Part shown: positions 1 to 9,461 of the stretch, in pieces
Numbering within the stretch: position 1 is the stretch's first letter
Layout of the letters: every line of letters starts with the position of its first letter
Origin: Spirosoma terrae
Lineage (GTDB): Bacteria > Bacteroidota > Bacteroidia > Cytophagales > Spirosomataceae
DNA length: 64,000 nt
Assembly: GCF_010435915.1 (NCBI RefSeq)
Contig: NZ_JAAFZH010000014.1
Span: 124,001 to 188,000 of the forward strand
Direction of reading: 5' to 3'
The notes under the pieces: generated by a model
Databases searched by the model: none
What the model saw: only the letters and a program-made list of their open reading frames with translations
Told to the model about the DNA's origin: nothing
Made by a program: the position numbers and the translations under genes

Positions 1-620
1 AGTTATTATTCAATAGTACTATGATACTATGTTTATCAATAGTATCTATCCTCATAATTATTGAAATCAATTGTGCGCCAAATATTATGTCTTTATGGGT
101 TGGTTCAGATCACTTCCTAGGAAACTCCTTTAGTATTGTATTTGGAATTATTACATTCTTAGAAGTTCAGCATTCAATAGCTGGTAACTTCGTTTGGAAT
201 ACAGGTTCATGGCCATTTAATAAATGGACGTTAATTGCAGGCCTTTTAACGGTTGGATTAGGATACTTCTTAGGTAAATATAACGGCTTATTTGGAATAG
301 CGCTTGCTACTCTAATCTCAAGGTTAATTACTTTGAACTGGTATGTAATGTATTATACGCTTAAGCGATTGAATGTACTTTTTTCATCGTATATAAAACA
401 AATATTATTACCTATATTACTAATTACATATGCTACATATTATATGACAAACGTTATATACCAACTTATAAATGAGAATATGACAGATATTGTAAATATA
501 TTATTAATAGCTATTCTCTCTTTCATTGTATTTGTTAGTTTAACTGGTATTTTATTTCGGAAGTCTATTCAATTTATTTATAATACAATCGTCTTGCCGA
601 AAATAGAACACAAAATTTAG
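1..620 (+). CDS. Polysaccharide flippase (Wzx-like), C-terminal part
   Basis: The reading frame is open from the left edge, so the gene begins outside the window; the ATG at 21 is probably internal. What remains is about 200 residues with at least five strongly hydrophobic helices and a basic C-terminus. The pattern (long helices, a short KYNGLFGIALATLISR loop, then two more helix pairs) matches the second half of Wzx/MATE-like lipid-linked oligosaccharide flippases. The role is inferred from topology and from the glycosyltransferases and polymerase that follow. Its product would move undecaprenyl-linked repeat units across the inner membrane. Only 6 bases separate it from the next gene, so they are probably co-transcribed. 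Confidence 0.7.
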   Translation, partial: LLFNSTMILCLSIVSILIIIEINCAPNIMSLWVGSDHFLGNSFSIVFGIITFLEVQHSIAGNFVWNTGSWPFNKWTLIAGLLTVGLGYFLGKYNGLFGIALATLISRLITLNWYVMYYTLKRLNVLFSSYIKQILLPILLITYATYYMTNVIYQLINENMTDIVNILLIAILSFIVFVSLTGILFRKSIQFIYNTIVLPKIEHKI

Positions 621-626
621 ATAATA

Positions 627-1370
627 ATGAATAAGAATATTGTGCTTTTACTTACTGGTACGGTTAATCCCAATAATATGATAATGACAGAACTTCAAGA
701 TATCGAAGTTCGTAAAAATGAATATATTAGTGCATTAAGGTTTTGGTTAAAATATACTGATATACCTATAATATTTATAGAAAACTCAAATACTGATATT
801 AGTACTCATTTCATTGATGAAGTGATGGGTGGTAGATTAGAAATGATTACTTTTGATGGAAACAATTATGATAGGCAATTAGGAAAGGGTTACGGAGAGC
901 TACTATGTCTAGAATATGCCTATTCTTTTTCAAAGTTTATTAATCAGTGTGATTTTATATTTAAAGTAACGGGTAGATATAAAGTTTTAAACTTTAAAAT
1001 TTTCTTTGAAACCTATCTAGCAGAGCCTACAATAAATATCATGGCTGATTTTAAATGGAATCTCTCTTTCGTAGACTCTCGCTTTTTTGGATTTTCAAAA
1101 GTCTTTATTTATGATTACCTAATAAATTATAAAAATGTGATTAATGATAGTGAAGGCATATATTTTGAGCATGCCCTTTCAAAAGCTGTATTAAATTACA
1201 TTGCGAACGGTCATATTTATAGGCCTTTTGTTACTTTGCCAAGAATCGAAGGTTATAGTGGATCTACTGGAGCTAAATATAAAAGTAATTATTTCCATTG
1301 GTTACGCTATAAGTATAAATACTATATTAAGTATAAAAGTTTTGGCTTAGGTAATTTGCCCTGGATATAA
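627..1370 (+). CDS. Unrecognised polysaccharide-locus protein, possible glycosyltransferase
   Basis: A 247-residue soluble protein with no signal peptide. The N-terminus alternates hydrophobic strands (NIVLLLTGTVNP, then IPIIFIENSNTD), which resembles the start of a GT-A-like Rossmann fold, and KVTGRYKVLNF could be an acceptor-side element. I do not recognise a family. Position between flippase and GT2 genes, on the same strand with short gaps, suggests a sugar-transfer or sugar-modifying role in the same pathway. Strongly AT-rich like its neighbours. Confidence 0.6.
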   Translation: MNKNIVLLLTGTVNPNNMIMTELQDIEVRKNEYISALRFWLKYTDIPIIFIENSNTDISTHFIDEVMGGRLEMITFDGNNYDRQLGKGYGELLCLEYAYSFSKFINQCDFIFKVTGRYKVLNFKIFFETYLAEPTINIMADFKWNLSFVDSRFFGFSKVFIYDYLINYKNVINDSEGIYFEHALSKAVLNYIANGHIYRPFVTLPRIEGYSGSTGAKYKSNYFHWLRYKYKYYIKYKSFGLGNLPWI

Positions 1371-1395
1371 TCAACTGATTGATAAAAAACAATTT

Positions 1396-2136
1396 ATGAA
1401 ATTAGTTTCTATAATTACGGTGTGTTACAATAGTGAAAAAACTATTATCCAAACAATAGAATCTGTACTAAGGCAGACATATCCAAATATTGAATATTTA
1501 ATTATAGATGGAAATTCTACAGACAATACGTTAAAAATAATAAAAGAATATGCCTCACAATATCCTAATACTATAAGCTATATATCTGAGCCAGATAAAG
1601 GTATTTACAATGCCATGAATAAAGGCCTTTTTTTAGCTAAAGGAGAGTTAATAGGAATAATAAATAGTGATGATTGGTATGAAGAAAGAACTGTAGAATT
1701 TGCGATAGAGGCTTTCATGGCGCATGGGGATGCTGTATTCCATGGTATTCAAAGAACTTTTCATCAAGATGAGATTATAGGTTTACAATGTAATATGGCA
1801 AATCAACTTAGCCACAAGATGATAGAGCATCCTACCTGTTTCTTGCCAAAATCATTTTATTGTAATTATGGAAAGTTTGACGAATCACTTAAATATGTTG
1901 GAGATTATGAACTCATGTTGCGTTTAAAGAAGAATAATGTAAAGTTCATAGCTATAGAAAAAGTTCTGGCGAATTTTCGAGAGGGGGGAGCTTCTCATAA
2001 TTTTAAAGCGGTATTAGAGAACTACAGTTTATGGCTAAAATTAGGTCTTATGTCTCGTAACAAGTATATTTACAGATACGTAATGGATCATGTTCGGCTT
2101 TGGCTTAAATGGATTCGTAAGAAGAATTTTGTGTGA
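1396..2136 (+). CDS. Family 2 glycosyltransferase
   Basis: 246 residues. The N-terminus SIITVCYNSEKTI, the DGNSTDNT segment near residue 40, EPDKGIYNAMNKG near 65-77 and the NSDDW metal/nucleotide-sugar motif near 90 are classic GT2 (GT-A fold) features. Such enzymes use nucleotide sugars to extend a lipid-linked oligosaccharide on the cytoplasmic face of the membrane. No membrane anchor is seen, though the C-terminus is rich in Arg, Lys and aromatics and may bind the membrane. Donor and linkage cannot be read from sequence. Confidence 0.9.
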   Translation: MKLVSIITVCYNSEKTIIQTIESVLRQTYPNIEYLIIDGNSTDNTLKIIKEYASQYPNTISYISEPDKGIYNAMNKGLFLAKGELIGIINSDDWYEERTVEFAIEAFMAHGDAVFHGIQRTFHQDEIIGLQCNMANQLSHKMIEHPTCFLPKSFYCNYGKFDESLKYVGDYELMLRLKKNNVKFIAIEKVLANFREGGASHNFKAVLENYSLWLKLGLMSRNKYIYRYVMDHVRLWLKWIRKKNFV

Positions 2137-2156
2137 AAGTAATTGTATTTTAAATC

Positions 2157-3248
2157 ATGGATAATACAGTTTTTGTTAATGCCCGATTTCTTACACAACC
2201 TATAACAGGTACTCAACGCTTTGCTATTGAGTTATGCCGAGAATTAAAAAAAATTCGGCCAGACATAGTTTTAGTTGCTCCCAATAAAATTTTGCATAAC
2301 GATATTGCGCAAGAGCTGGACGTTAAAATTATTGGAAGAATTAAAAAAGGTATTATTTGGGAGCAAATTGAATTACCTATACTTTTACGTAAATATAAAA
2401 ATCCACTTCTTATTAATTTATGTAATTTAGCACCTATTTTATATAGAAATAATATTGTATCAGTTTTAGATTTGTCTTTTCATTTACATCCTGAATGGTT
2501 TTCATACACTTTTTCTTTTTTATACAATTTTTTTATTCCTAAGGCTGTTTCGAAAGCAAAACACGTTATTACAATAAGTAAAAGTTCAAAAAACGATATA
2601 ATTAAATACTTTAAAGTTGAAGAAAAAAAAGTAGATATCGTTTATCCAAGTGTATCAAATCAATTTATAAATCCACCTGTAATTAAAGTTGCTAATACGT
2701 ACGGTAAATATATATTAGCGGTTTCTTCTATAGATCCTAGGAAAAATTTTATTGGTCTAATTAAAGCATATAAAGCTTGTAAATTTACTGATACAAAATT
2801 ATTGATTGTTGGTTCAGAGCATAAGGTGTTTGCTAATAGTGAAATAAAGACAGAAGTTGCTAATGATAAAAATATTATTTTTACAGGATATATAAATGAT
2901 GAAGAGTTAGTTAATCTTTATCAAAATGCCTTAGTATTTGCATATCCTTCTTTTTTTGAGGGCTTTGGCATTCCCCCCTTAGAAGCTATGGCATGCGGAT
3001 GTCCAACACTCGTTTCTAACACAACTAGTTTGCCCGAAGTCTGTGGGGACGCGAGTCTATATGTAGATCCTAATGATATTAATAGTATAAAAGAAGGTTT
3101 GGAAAGTATTTTTAATAATGATGAATTAAGAGCTTATTTAATAAATGAGGGATACAAACAAATACTAAAATTTAATTGGTATCAATCAGCTATGCACTTA
3201 AATAACATTATCTCTTCTTTATCCGAAGATTCGAGAAGAGCTATTTAA
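2157..3248 (+). CDS. Family 4 glycosyltransferase
   Basis: 363 residues with a GT-B layout. The C-terminal donor-binding half carries the GT4 signature FFEGFGIPPLEAMACG followed by a Pro-Glu-Val motif (about residues 265-300). The N-terminal ITGTQRFAIELCRELKK resembles mannosyltransferases of the WbdA/MtfB type that act on O-antigens. It lies 20 bp after the GT2 gene and 22 bp before the polymerase, so it is probably in one operon with them. Substrate is not known. Confidence 0.9.
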   Translation: MDNTVFVNARFLTQPITGTQRFAIELCRELKKIRPDIVLVAPNKILHNDIAQELDVKIIGRIKKGIIWEQIELPILLRKYKNPLLINLCNLAPILYRNNIVSVLDLSFHLHPEWFSYTFSFLYNFFIPKAVSKAKHVITISKSSKNDIIKYFKVEEKKVDIVYPSVSNQFINPPVIKVANTYGKYILAVSSIDPRKNFIGLIKAYKACKFTDTKLLIVGSEHKVFANSEIKTEVANDKNIIFTGYINDEELVNLYQNALVFAYPSFFEGFGIPPLEAMACGCPTLVSNTTSLPEVCGDASLYVDPNDINSIKEGLESIFNNDELRAYLINEGYKQILKFNWYQSAMHLNNIISSLSEDSRRAI

Positions 3249-3270
3249 ATGTCAAAATTATATTCAGAAT

Positions 3271-4617
3271 ATGACAGAAGCGTTTGATGGAATATTAAAA
3301 TTTAATATATGGTTACTGATATTAGATGCTATACTTATATTCTTTTTCTTAGGGCAATGGTATATTGAATATAAAAGAACTGGTAGGTATATTGATTTTT
3401 GGCATTTCAATCTATTCTTAGTTTTCTTTATACCTGTATTAGTGATGTATCCTTTTAGCAGTTCTATACTAAATATTTGGACTGTATGGGGGCTTTCTAA
3501 CCTATATACAATTGAGAGCAAAGTTAATGAAGCTTATATTATAACTCTATTAGGATTTTCAGGCGTTTATATTGGTAAATTTGCGTATGATATTAAACGT
3601 CCAATAAAGGCATTTGAGATTATTATCGCTTTTTTTGCAAATACTTTAGGTCGTTTTTTTTTGAAAATAGCTCAGAGCCAGAGAATATCTAGGTATTTTG
3701 CCTGCATATATATATTTGTCTTATTTTCTTTTGTGGTTTTTATAGCAACAGCTGGATTGATAACAAACCCAAGAGAATTTTTTATGCTTAATACAAAATA
3801 TGCTCCAATATATACTTTTATATTATCTACGTTTGATGTAGTATTTTATATCTTATCGACCAGAGTATTGCAATATGGAAAGAGAAATGATTTATTTTTA
3901 TTTTCAACATTAATTTTATTCGGATTTTTTTTGGGAGTCCGCGCACCATTAATATTAAATAGCTTAAGCTTTGGTGTATTGTATGTAATATATAAAAAGA
4001 ATGGTTATTTACCTATTTCTAAGGTTTTGTTAACCATATTTTTTACTTTAATTATTGTTATGGGCCTTTCTTTTATTAGAAATAGTAATAAAGGGTATGA
4101 TCTAAACTTTGAAATCGCTGCGCAAGCTTTTTTGCCTGAAATATTTTATGGAAATACTTTTTCTGATATACGTGATTTTAGTTGGGTTTTAGGTTATTGG
4201 AATGGGGACTTGTATTGGGGGCTTAGTTATTTTGCTGCAATAGTATCTTTTATCCCTTCTTCCCTATACCCTATTCGTGATCTTTATGGAATAGGTAAAA
4301 TAACAGTTAATACTGCTGGTTTAGATGCATCTACTCATCCAGGTCTTAGAATGGGTATGTTTGGAGAGATGTATATAAATTTTGGACTAATAGGCGTAAT
4401 AGCTTTTGGTATAATGTGGGGATATATTCAAAGAAGATTAGACGTTCTAACAAAACGATTTTCATCAAATGGTAATGTAATTAGAGCCGGTAGTGTACTA
4501 ATATATTCTAGTTTCATTTCTTATTTTACTGTCTCTGCAGGGTTTTGGGGATTTTATATTACAATATTTCTATTAGTGATATTGTATTTAATAAGCCATA
4601 TAAATGCCAATTCTTGA
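3271..4617 (+). CDS. O-antigen/oligosaccharide polymerase-like membrane protein
   Basis: 448 residues, almost entirely membrane helices (about 10-12), with one larger hydrophilic loop around residues 270-360 that contains DASTHPGLRMGMFGEMYINFG. This topology, and a position amid glycosyltransferases and a flippase, fits a Wzy-type polymerase that joins repeat units on the periplasmic side. Wzy proteins share little sequence, so the call rests on topology and context. A WaaL-type ligase is the main alternative. Confidence 0.7.
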   Translation: MTEAFDGILKFNIWLLILDAILIFFFLGQWYIEYKRTGRYIDFWHFNLFLVFFIPVLVMYPFSSSILNIWTVWGLSNLYTIESKVNEAYIITLLGFSGVYIGKFAYDIKRPIKAFEIIIAFFANTLGRFFLKIAQSQRISRYFACIYIFVLFSFVVFIATAGLITNPREFFMLNTKYAPIYTFILSTFDVVFYILSTRVLQYGKRNDLFLFSTLILFGFFLGVRAPLILNSLSFGVLYVIYKKNGYLPISKVLLTIFFTLIIVMGLSFIRNSNKGYDLNFEIAAQAFLPEIFYGNTFSDIRDFSWVLGYWNGDLYWGLSYFAAIVSFIPSSLYPIRDLYGIGKITVNTAGLDASTHPGLRMGMFGEMYINFGLIGVIAFGIMWGYIQRRLDVLTKRFSSNGNVIRAGSVLIYSSFISYFTVSAGFWGFYITIFLLVILYLISHINANS

Positions 4618-4667
4618 AATTATTAACATAATTGATTTAGTTACAAACCAATAAATAAAACTTTTCC

Positions 4668-5333
4668 ATGTTAGAGAAAGAATATAATGAGAAGGAGACT
4701 AGCTACTATTTGCATGCACGGCTCGAAATGTTAAAATATATTCCTAGTGATGCAACTATTATACTTGATGTCGGTTGTAGTAGTGGTGAATTTGGTAATG
4801 CTATAAAAAAGAAATTGAATTGTATTGTCTGGGGGATAGAGCCAGATAAACAATCCTCCGAAAGAGCCGATTTAGTACTAGATAAAGTTTTTAACGGTTT
4901 TTTTGAAGATGGTGTTAACTTTTTTGGTCAAAAATTCGACTGTATAATATTTAATGACGTCCTAGAGCATCTACCTAATCCATTTGAAGCATTGAATCTT
5001 TGCAAGAGTTTTTTGAAAAAAAATGGCGTTATTGTAGCCTCTATCCCAAATATAAGATTCTTTGATGCTATGTATCATATAATTCTTCAAAAAGATTTCC
5101 AGTATACAAATGCAGGTATTTTTGATAAGACTCATTTGAGGTTTTTTACTAAAAAAAGTACACAGCGTATGTTTATAGAATCTGGTTACCAAATTAAAGC
5201 ACTTGATGGTATTAATTCAATTAAAGAAATAAATATTAAAGGATATAGGAATTTCAAAATTCTGAATACATTGTTGTTTAATTTTTTGGAAGATATGGAA
5301 TATCAACAATATGCTGTTGTTGCCGCTGTTTAA
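4668..5333 (+). CDS. Class I SAM-dependent methyltransferase
   Basis: 221 residues. Motif I (ILDVGCSSGEFG, about residues 32-43), an acidic residue after strand 2 (IEPD), and DCIIFNDVLEHLPNP (about 88-102) are the SAM-binding hallmarks of the Methyltransf_11/23 group. In a polysaccharide locus it may methylate a sugar or a chain end, which is an inference. It ends 4 bases before the stop of the converging pectate-lyase-like gene. Confidence 0.88.
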   Translation: MLEKEYNEKETSYYLHARLEMLKYIPSDATIILDVGCSSGEFGNAIKKKLNCIVWGIEPDKQSSERADLVLDKVFNGFFEDGVNFFGQKFDCIIFNDVLEHLPNPFEALNLCKSFLKKNGVIVASIPNIRFFDAMYHIILQKDFQYTNAGIFDKTHLRFFTKKSTQRMFIESGYQIKALDGINSIKEINIKGYRNFKILNTLLFNFLEDMEYQQYAVVAAV

Positions 5334-5337
5334 ATGT

Positions 5338-7122
5338 TTATTTTAAATTATCTGGAAGAGCTAATTTTAGCTCATTAGGCTGCTTAATTTGCAACCAGTC
5401 AATTATCGTTCTAGTTGTGTTGTGCTTTTCCATAAGGTACATTTTCAAGTTAGTAATTTCAATACTACAAGGATTTGGATTACTATTATTCCCGTAAACA
5501 AAATCGAAATATAGACCAGGCTTTCTTACAATAAAAGCTATACTTAATTTAGTTTTCTGATTAAAAAAACCATTAATTGGGCTACCAGGTAAAATAACGT
5601 CATTAATAGTATAGTCAGTTATACGAAGATAAAATTGGCCGTCAGCATTTAAGTTGTTTGGGTTATTTAGCCTAATGTCACACTCAATAATATATATTCC
5701 CGCTTGTTCACTTATAAACTGGGGGATTGGTAGTCTTACTACTTCGATTCCTCCTTTAAGATTAAATTTACTACCATTAACTATTGGAATAACCCTTCCT
5801 GAATTATTAGCCCATTTATGAGGAAACTGAAAATTTTCTATAGATTTAGTAATATCTTTATCTTTAGAAAATTTTATATTTGTTCCAATTTGAATATTAC
5901 CTGAAATCTCATTATAGTCAGCTTCATCTATAAAAACTTTTGCACTTGATTGGTTAATTATTTTATACTGAAATACATCAAAATGATCAATTCCTCTTTT
6001 TCTTGCTGTTATATTTGTTAATTTAAATATTCCTGTTTTTGATTTTATGTTTATAACAGTTTGAGGTAAGTACGCATTTAAATTAGTAATACTAACTTCA
6101 CCAATTATATTCTCACTTGTTTCTATAAAACTATTTCCTGTTTTTTTGTCATATACTGTTCCATTAACGTTATTCAACTGTAATATATTCACTTTGTCTA
6201 TTTGTATTGGTATATCACAGACATCTGCTGTAATATTATTTAGTTGTGCCCATGCAGAGCCATTACCAAAGTCAGTAAAATGTAAAACGCTTTTATGGCC
6301 ATAAGCGAATATATTTGTTGCTTGTAGCCCATCGACACGTCCAATCAATAACGCTTCACCATTTTTTTGTATATACTTTTTAGCGTTCGTGCCTTCAGTT
6401 GCCCAAAAATCCCAAAAATGTATATTTTCTAACCGACTGACATCGTATAATTTATCAGCACGGATACCAATATTGAATGCTTGGCCAAAAATATTTCTTA
6501 TATTTAATTGACCACCATTATCAATATTAATACCGTTATAACAGTTTGTTAGCATTATATCTTCAATTTGGATGTTATCTGCCCCAGATGATTCATTTGA
6601 GGTTGTTATTGCCCATCCATATTTAATAGGAGTTAAAGAACTTTTTGATTGTTGAGGCCAATAAAATGAAAAACCTTTTATACCGGCGCTCATTTCTATT
6701 TTTATTGCAGGGGCGTTTAAATTATTTTTATTGAAATCGATTGATAGTAAAGCAAAGTCTAATCCGAATGCAGCTTTAAATGGAATTTTAGGGCTTCCTT
6801 GTAGGGTTACTCCCTTTTTTACAGTAATAGTCTTGGTAATTCTGTAATTACCTTTTGGTACTATAACAATCTTTTTCCCAGAAATATATGCATGATCTAT
6901 AGCCTTTTGGATGGCATAACTATCATCGGCTATTCCATTTCCCTTTGCCCCATAATTTTTTACATTGATTCCTTGTGATTGATCAGGAGATTTTTTTTTC
7001 TCATTAGAAATTTCTTTGAAGGTAAATAAATTTCTAATATCAAAATTTTCTTCGTATCTATTTTCAGTAGATAATGATTTATTCTTGTTTATCGTACTAT
7101 CGTGAATTAAGACTATTGGCAT
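5338..7122 (-). CDS. Pectate-lyase-superfamily (beta-helix) protein
   Basis: 594 residues. The segment NVKNYGAKGNGIADDSYAIQ (about 53-72), followed by VPKGNYRITKTITVKKGVTLQG, is the entry signature of the Pectate_lyase_3/GH28-like right-handed beta-helix. The rest alternates short Asn/Ile/Gly-rich strands like a helix stack, with a beta-sandwich-like end. Such proteins cleave or bind polysaccharides, as in phage tailspikes. The N-terminus (MPIVLIHDSTINKNKS) has no clear signal peptide. It is the only reverse-strand gene in the polysaccharide block. It may trim or length-control the local polymer; catalytic residues cannot be assigned by eye. Confidence 0.75.
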   Translation of the reverse strand: MPIVLIHDSTINKNKSLSTENRYEENFDIRNLFTFKEISNEKKKSPDQSQGINVKNYGAKGNGIADDSYAIQKAIDHAYISGKKIVIVPKGNYRITKTITVKKGVTLQGSPKIPFKAAFGLDFALLSIDFNKNNLNAPAIKIEMSAGIKGFSFYWPQQSKSSLTPIKYGWAITTSNESSGADNIQIEDIMLTNCYNGINIDNGGQLNIRNIFGQAFNIGIRADKLYDVSRLENIHFWDFWATEGTNAKKYIQKNGEALLIGRVDGLQATNIFAYGHKSVLHFTDFGNGSAWAQLNNITADVCDIPIQIDKVNILQLNNVNGTVYDKKTGNSFIETSENIIGEVSITNLNAYLPQTVINIKSKTGIFKLTNITARKRGIDHFDVFQYKIINQSSAKVFIDEADYNEISGNIQIGTNIKFSKDKDITKSIENFQFPHKWANNSGRVIPIVNGSKFNLKGGIEVVRLPIPQFISEQAGIYIIECDIRLNNPNNLNADGQFYLRITDYTINDVILPGSPINGFFNQKTKLSIAFIVRKPGLYFDFVYGNNSNPNPCSIEITNLKMYLMEKHNTTRTIIDWLQIKQPNELKLALPDNLK

Positions 7123-7507
7123 GGTAAGTCTGGTCTTATTAAATAGCTGTTATTTTCTTAATTTACAAAGAAACTCCAGCTGACATAAGATGTTTTCCGT
7201 AAATTATAATTCTGTTAACTATAAGTTAGTTTTGTTTGTGAAATATCCTTTTGGTATACATGAGTATGTTGTCTAGGTGTTTTTTATGCTATTGCATTTA
7301 ATAATTAGTGTACTTTATTATCTTTTGTGTGTACAAATACTATCTCCTGGTGCTTTTTCTGACCGTAATGTAACATCAATAGATAGATAATATCAAAGCT
7401 TTGTAATGTATAAAAATAATTTATACATTGGCAAGGCCATATAGTCATAAACTTTTTTGAGTTTGTAGATTATTTTGTATTTAGCTTATAAGTTAGACTT
7501 TTGTAAC
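7123..7507. other. AT-rich intergenic region between divergent genes
   Basis: About 385 bases between the reverse beta-helix gene and the forward repeat-protein gene. Very AT-rich, with many short T- and A-runs. It must hold two divergent promoters, but I found no exact TAnnTTTG box close to either start. No ORF, tRNA or strong hairpin was seen. Confidence 0.5.
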
Positions 7508-9460
7508 ATGAAAAGAAATCTACTATATTTTGCTTTATTAGTTCCACTAGCATTTGAATCTCAGGTTAAAGCTCAGACCAACTATGTAGCTACTTCACCC
7601 TCTTCCATAACTCCCGGATCTGACAACACACTTATAGGAGTAGGTGCAGGTAATCTTAATATGAGTGGAGCAAGTAACCTTTTTGTTGGTAGAGGAACCG
7701 GGATAGGAAATATGTCTGGTACTCAAAATGCTTTTTTGGGCGCTTCTGCTGGCAATCAGAATAATTCTGGTCAAAATAATGCATTTATGGGTTACAGTGC
7801 TGGATATGGAAATACCTCAGGCAATAATAATACATTTATCGGTTCTGGCTCTGGATATACTAATACTGTTGGCTACAACAATTCATTTATTGGTTACCGA
7901 TCGGGTTATTTCAATACAATAGGTAATAATAATTCTTTTTATGGCTCTGGGGCTGGTTATGCTAATAAAGAAGGGACTGACAATACCTTTTTAGGTGCAG
8001 ATGCTGGTGGTGGAAATATTTCTGGAAATTTAAATGTATTCATCGGTTCTCTTTCTGGTGCTGCTAATACAGCAGGTAGTGGAAATACGTTTATAGGAGC
8101 GAAAGCTGGACAAGTAAACACTAGTGGAGTTGAAAATACATTTTTAGGTACCTATTCTGGTCAGGCCAATATTTCAGCATCGAGCAATACATTTGTTGGG
8201 TATCTGACTGGTTATCAGAACGTAACAGGTTATCAGAATACCTTTATTGGAACACGGGCGGGCTATAGTAATACTTCTGGTCAATCTAATCTATTTATTG
8301 GCTTTTTGGCAGGATCTGCTAACAGTTCTGGTGTTGGAAATACCTTTTTAGGCGTCGGTACTGGTTTAGCAAATACGCAAGGGAGTAATAATACATTTAT
8401 TGGATCTAATTCTGGGGTTAGTAATACTACAGGAGCTTTAAATGTGTTTATTGGTACACAAGCAGGAAATCAAAACCAATCTGGAGGTAATAATTTATTT
8501 TTAGGTACGCAAACCGGGTATTATAATGTGAATGGTAATAATAATACATTTTTAGGTAATCGTGCCGGTATGTCCAATAGCTCAGGCAGTACTAATCTTT
8601 TTATTGGTGAACAGACTGGGTATTATAATACACAAGGAAGTAATAATGTTTTTTTAGGGCCAAGTGCAGGCTTTGAAAATCAAACAGGCAGTCTTAATAC
8701 TTTTATTGGAAATGGAGCTGGAGTACCATCTTCAGCGTCTAATTTAAATAATGCCACTGCATTAGGAGCAAATGCGAAAGTAACATCTAGTAATGCACTT
8801 ATCCTCGGAAATTCTGTCAATGTAGGAATCGGTAACACTGCCCCTAATGCCAAGCTGGAAATCACACACGGGACGGATGGAAATAGTGGTCTTCGTTTTA
8901 CTAATCTAAAGCGTACAAATACCGCCACACTTCTTAATCAGACTAAATTCCTGACAGTAAATGATCAGGGTGACGTAGTACTTGGTGCTACTGGTCCTAG
9001 TGGTGCGCGTGAGGGAGCAAATGATTTATGGGTACAGGAAGGAGAAAACTTACAAAATGCAAATGATGGCGGTGTTGTTATCGGATCTGGAATAACGCAA
9101 ACTCCTGCTGGATACCGTCTTTACGTAGCAGATGGTATTTTAACCGAGAAAGTCAAGGTTGCGATTAAGTCGACCAATGATTGGTCAGATAAAGTATTCG
9201 ACGCCAACTATAAACTCCGAAGCTTGTCTGAGGTTGAGTCGTATATAAAATCTAATCAACATTTACCAGGAGTTCCATCGGCTGAGGAAGTCGTTAAAGA
9301 AGGTGTAGATGTAGGTAAAATGGATGCCAAGTTGTTGGAAAAGGTTGAGGAGCTTACCCTTTACATGATCCAGTTAAAAAAAGAGAATGAGTTGCTTAAG
9401 CGTAAGGCTGTACGCATGGAAAAACAAATCAATGCTTTAAAGCACTCAAACCGAAAATAA
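7508..9460 (+). CDS. Secreted repeat protein with YadA-head-like array and coiled-coil end
   Basis: Start chosen at the ATG at 7508 because a clean signal peptide follows (KRNLLYFALLVPLAFES...KAQ); an upstream in-frame start at 7475 would bury it. After about residue 40 come 22 near-perfect 17-residue repeats, pattern N-x-F-[IVL]-G-x-x-[AST]-G-x-x-N-x-x-G-x-x, up to about residue 420. Each repeat is 51 bp. The array resembles the left-handed parallel roll of trimeric adhesin heads. It is followed by a NVGIGNTAPNAKLEI segment and a C-terminal domain with YKLRSLSEVESYI and HLPGVPSAEEV, common in Bacteroidota fibre-like proteins, then a Leu/Lys heptad coiled coil. Probably a surface fibre or adhesin. 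The next gene starts 1 base after the stop. Confidence 0.85.
   Translation: MKRNLLYFALLVPLAFESQVKAQTNYVATSPSSITPGSDNTLIGVGAGNLNMSGASNLFVGRGTGIGNMSGTQNAFLGASAGNQNNSGQNNAFMGYSAGYGNTSGNNNTFIGSGSGYTNTVGYNNSFIGYRSGYFNTIGNNNSFYGSGAGYANKEGTDNTFLGADAGGGNISGNLNVFIGSLSGAANTAGSGNTFIGAKAGQVNTSGVENTFLGTYSGQANISASSNTFVGYLTGYQNVTGYQNTFIGTRAGYSNTSGQSNLFIGFLAGSANSSGVGNTFLGVGTGLANTQGSNNTFIGSNSGVSNTTGALNVFIGTQAGNQNQSGGNNLFLGTQTGYYNVNGNNNTFLGNRAGMSNSSGSTNLFIGEQTGYYNTQGSNNVFLGPSAGFENQTGSLNTFIGNGAGVPSSASNLNNATALGANAKVTSSNALILGNSVNVGIGNTAPNAKLEITHGTDGNSGLRFTNLKRTNTATLLNQTKFLTVNDQGDVVLGATGPSGAREGANDLWVQEGENLQNANDGGVVIGSGITQTPAGYRLYVADGILTEKVKVAIKSTNDWSDKVFDANYKLRSLSEVESYIKSNQHLPGVPSAEEVVKEGVDVGKMDAKLLEKVEELTLYMIQLKKENELLKRKAVRMEKQINALKHSNRK
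7619..8750 (+). repeat. 51-bp tandem coding repeat, 22 units
   Basis: The repeats of the surface protein are visible as a 51-bp DNA period (17 codons). They are diverged at DNA level, so slippage has not kept them identical, while the Asn, Phe, Gly and Gly-x-Asn positions are conserved in protein. Confidence 0.85.
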
Positions 9461-9461
9461 C

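Noticed and set aside
3264-3521. Reverse ORF over the start of the polymerase gene
   Set aside because: Antisense shadow in AT-rich DNA.
7619-8750. Regular 51-bp repeats as a CRISPR-like array
   Set aside because: The repeats are coding, diverged, without unique spacers; they form a protein repeat.
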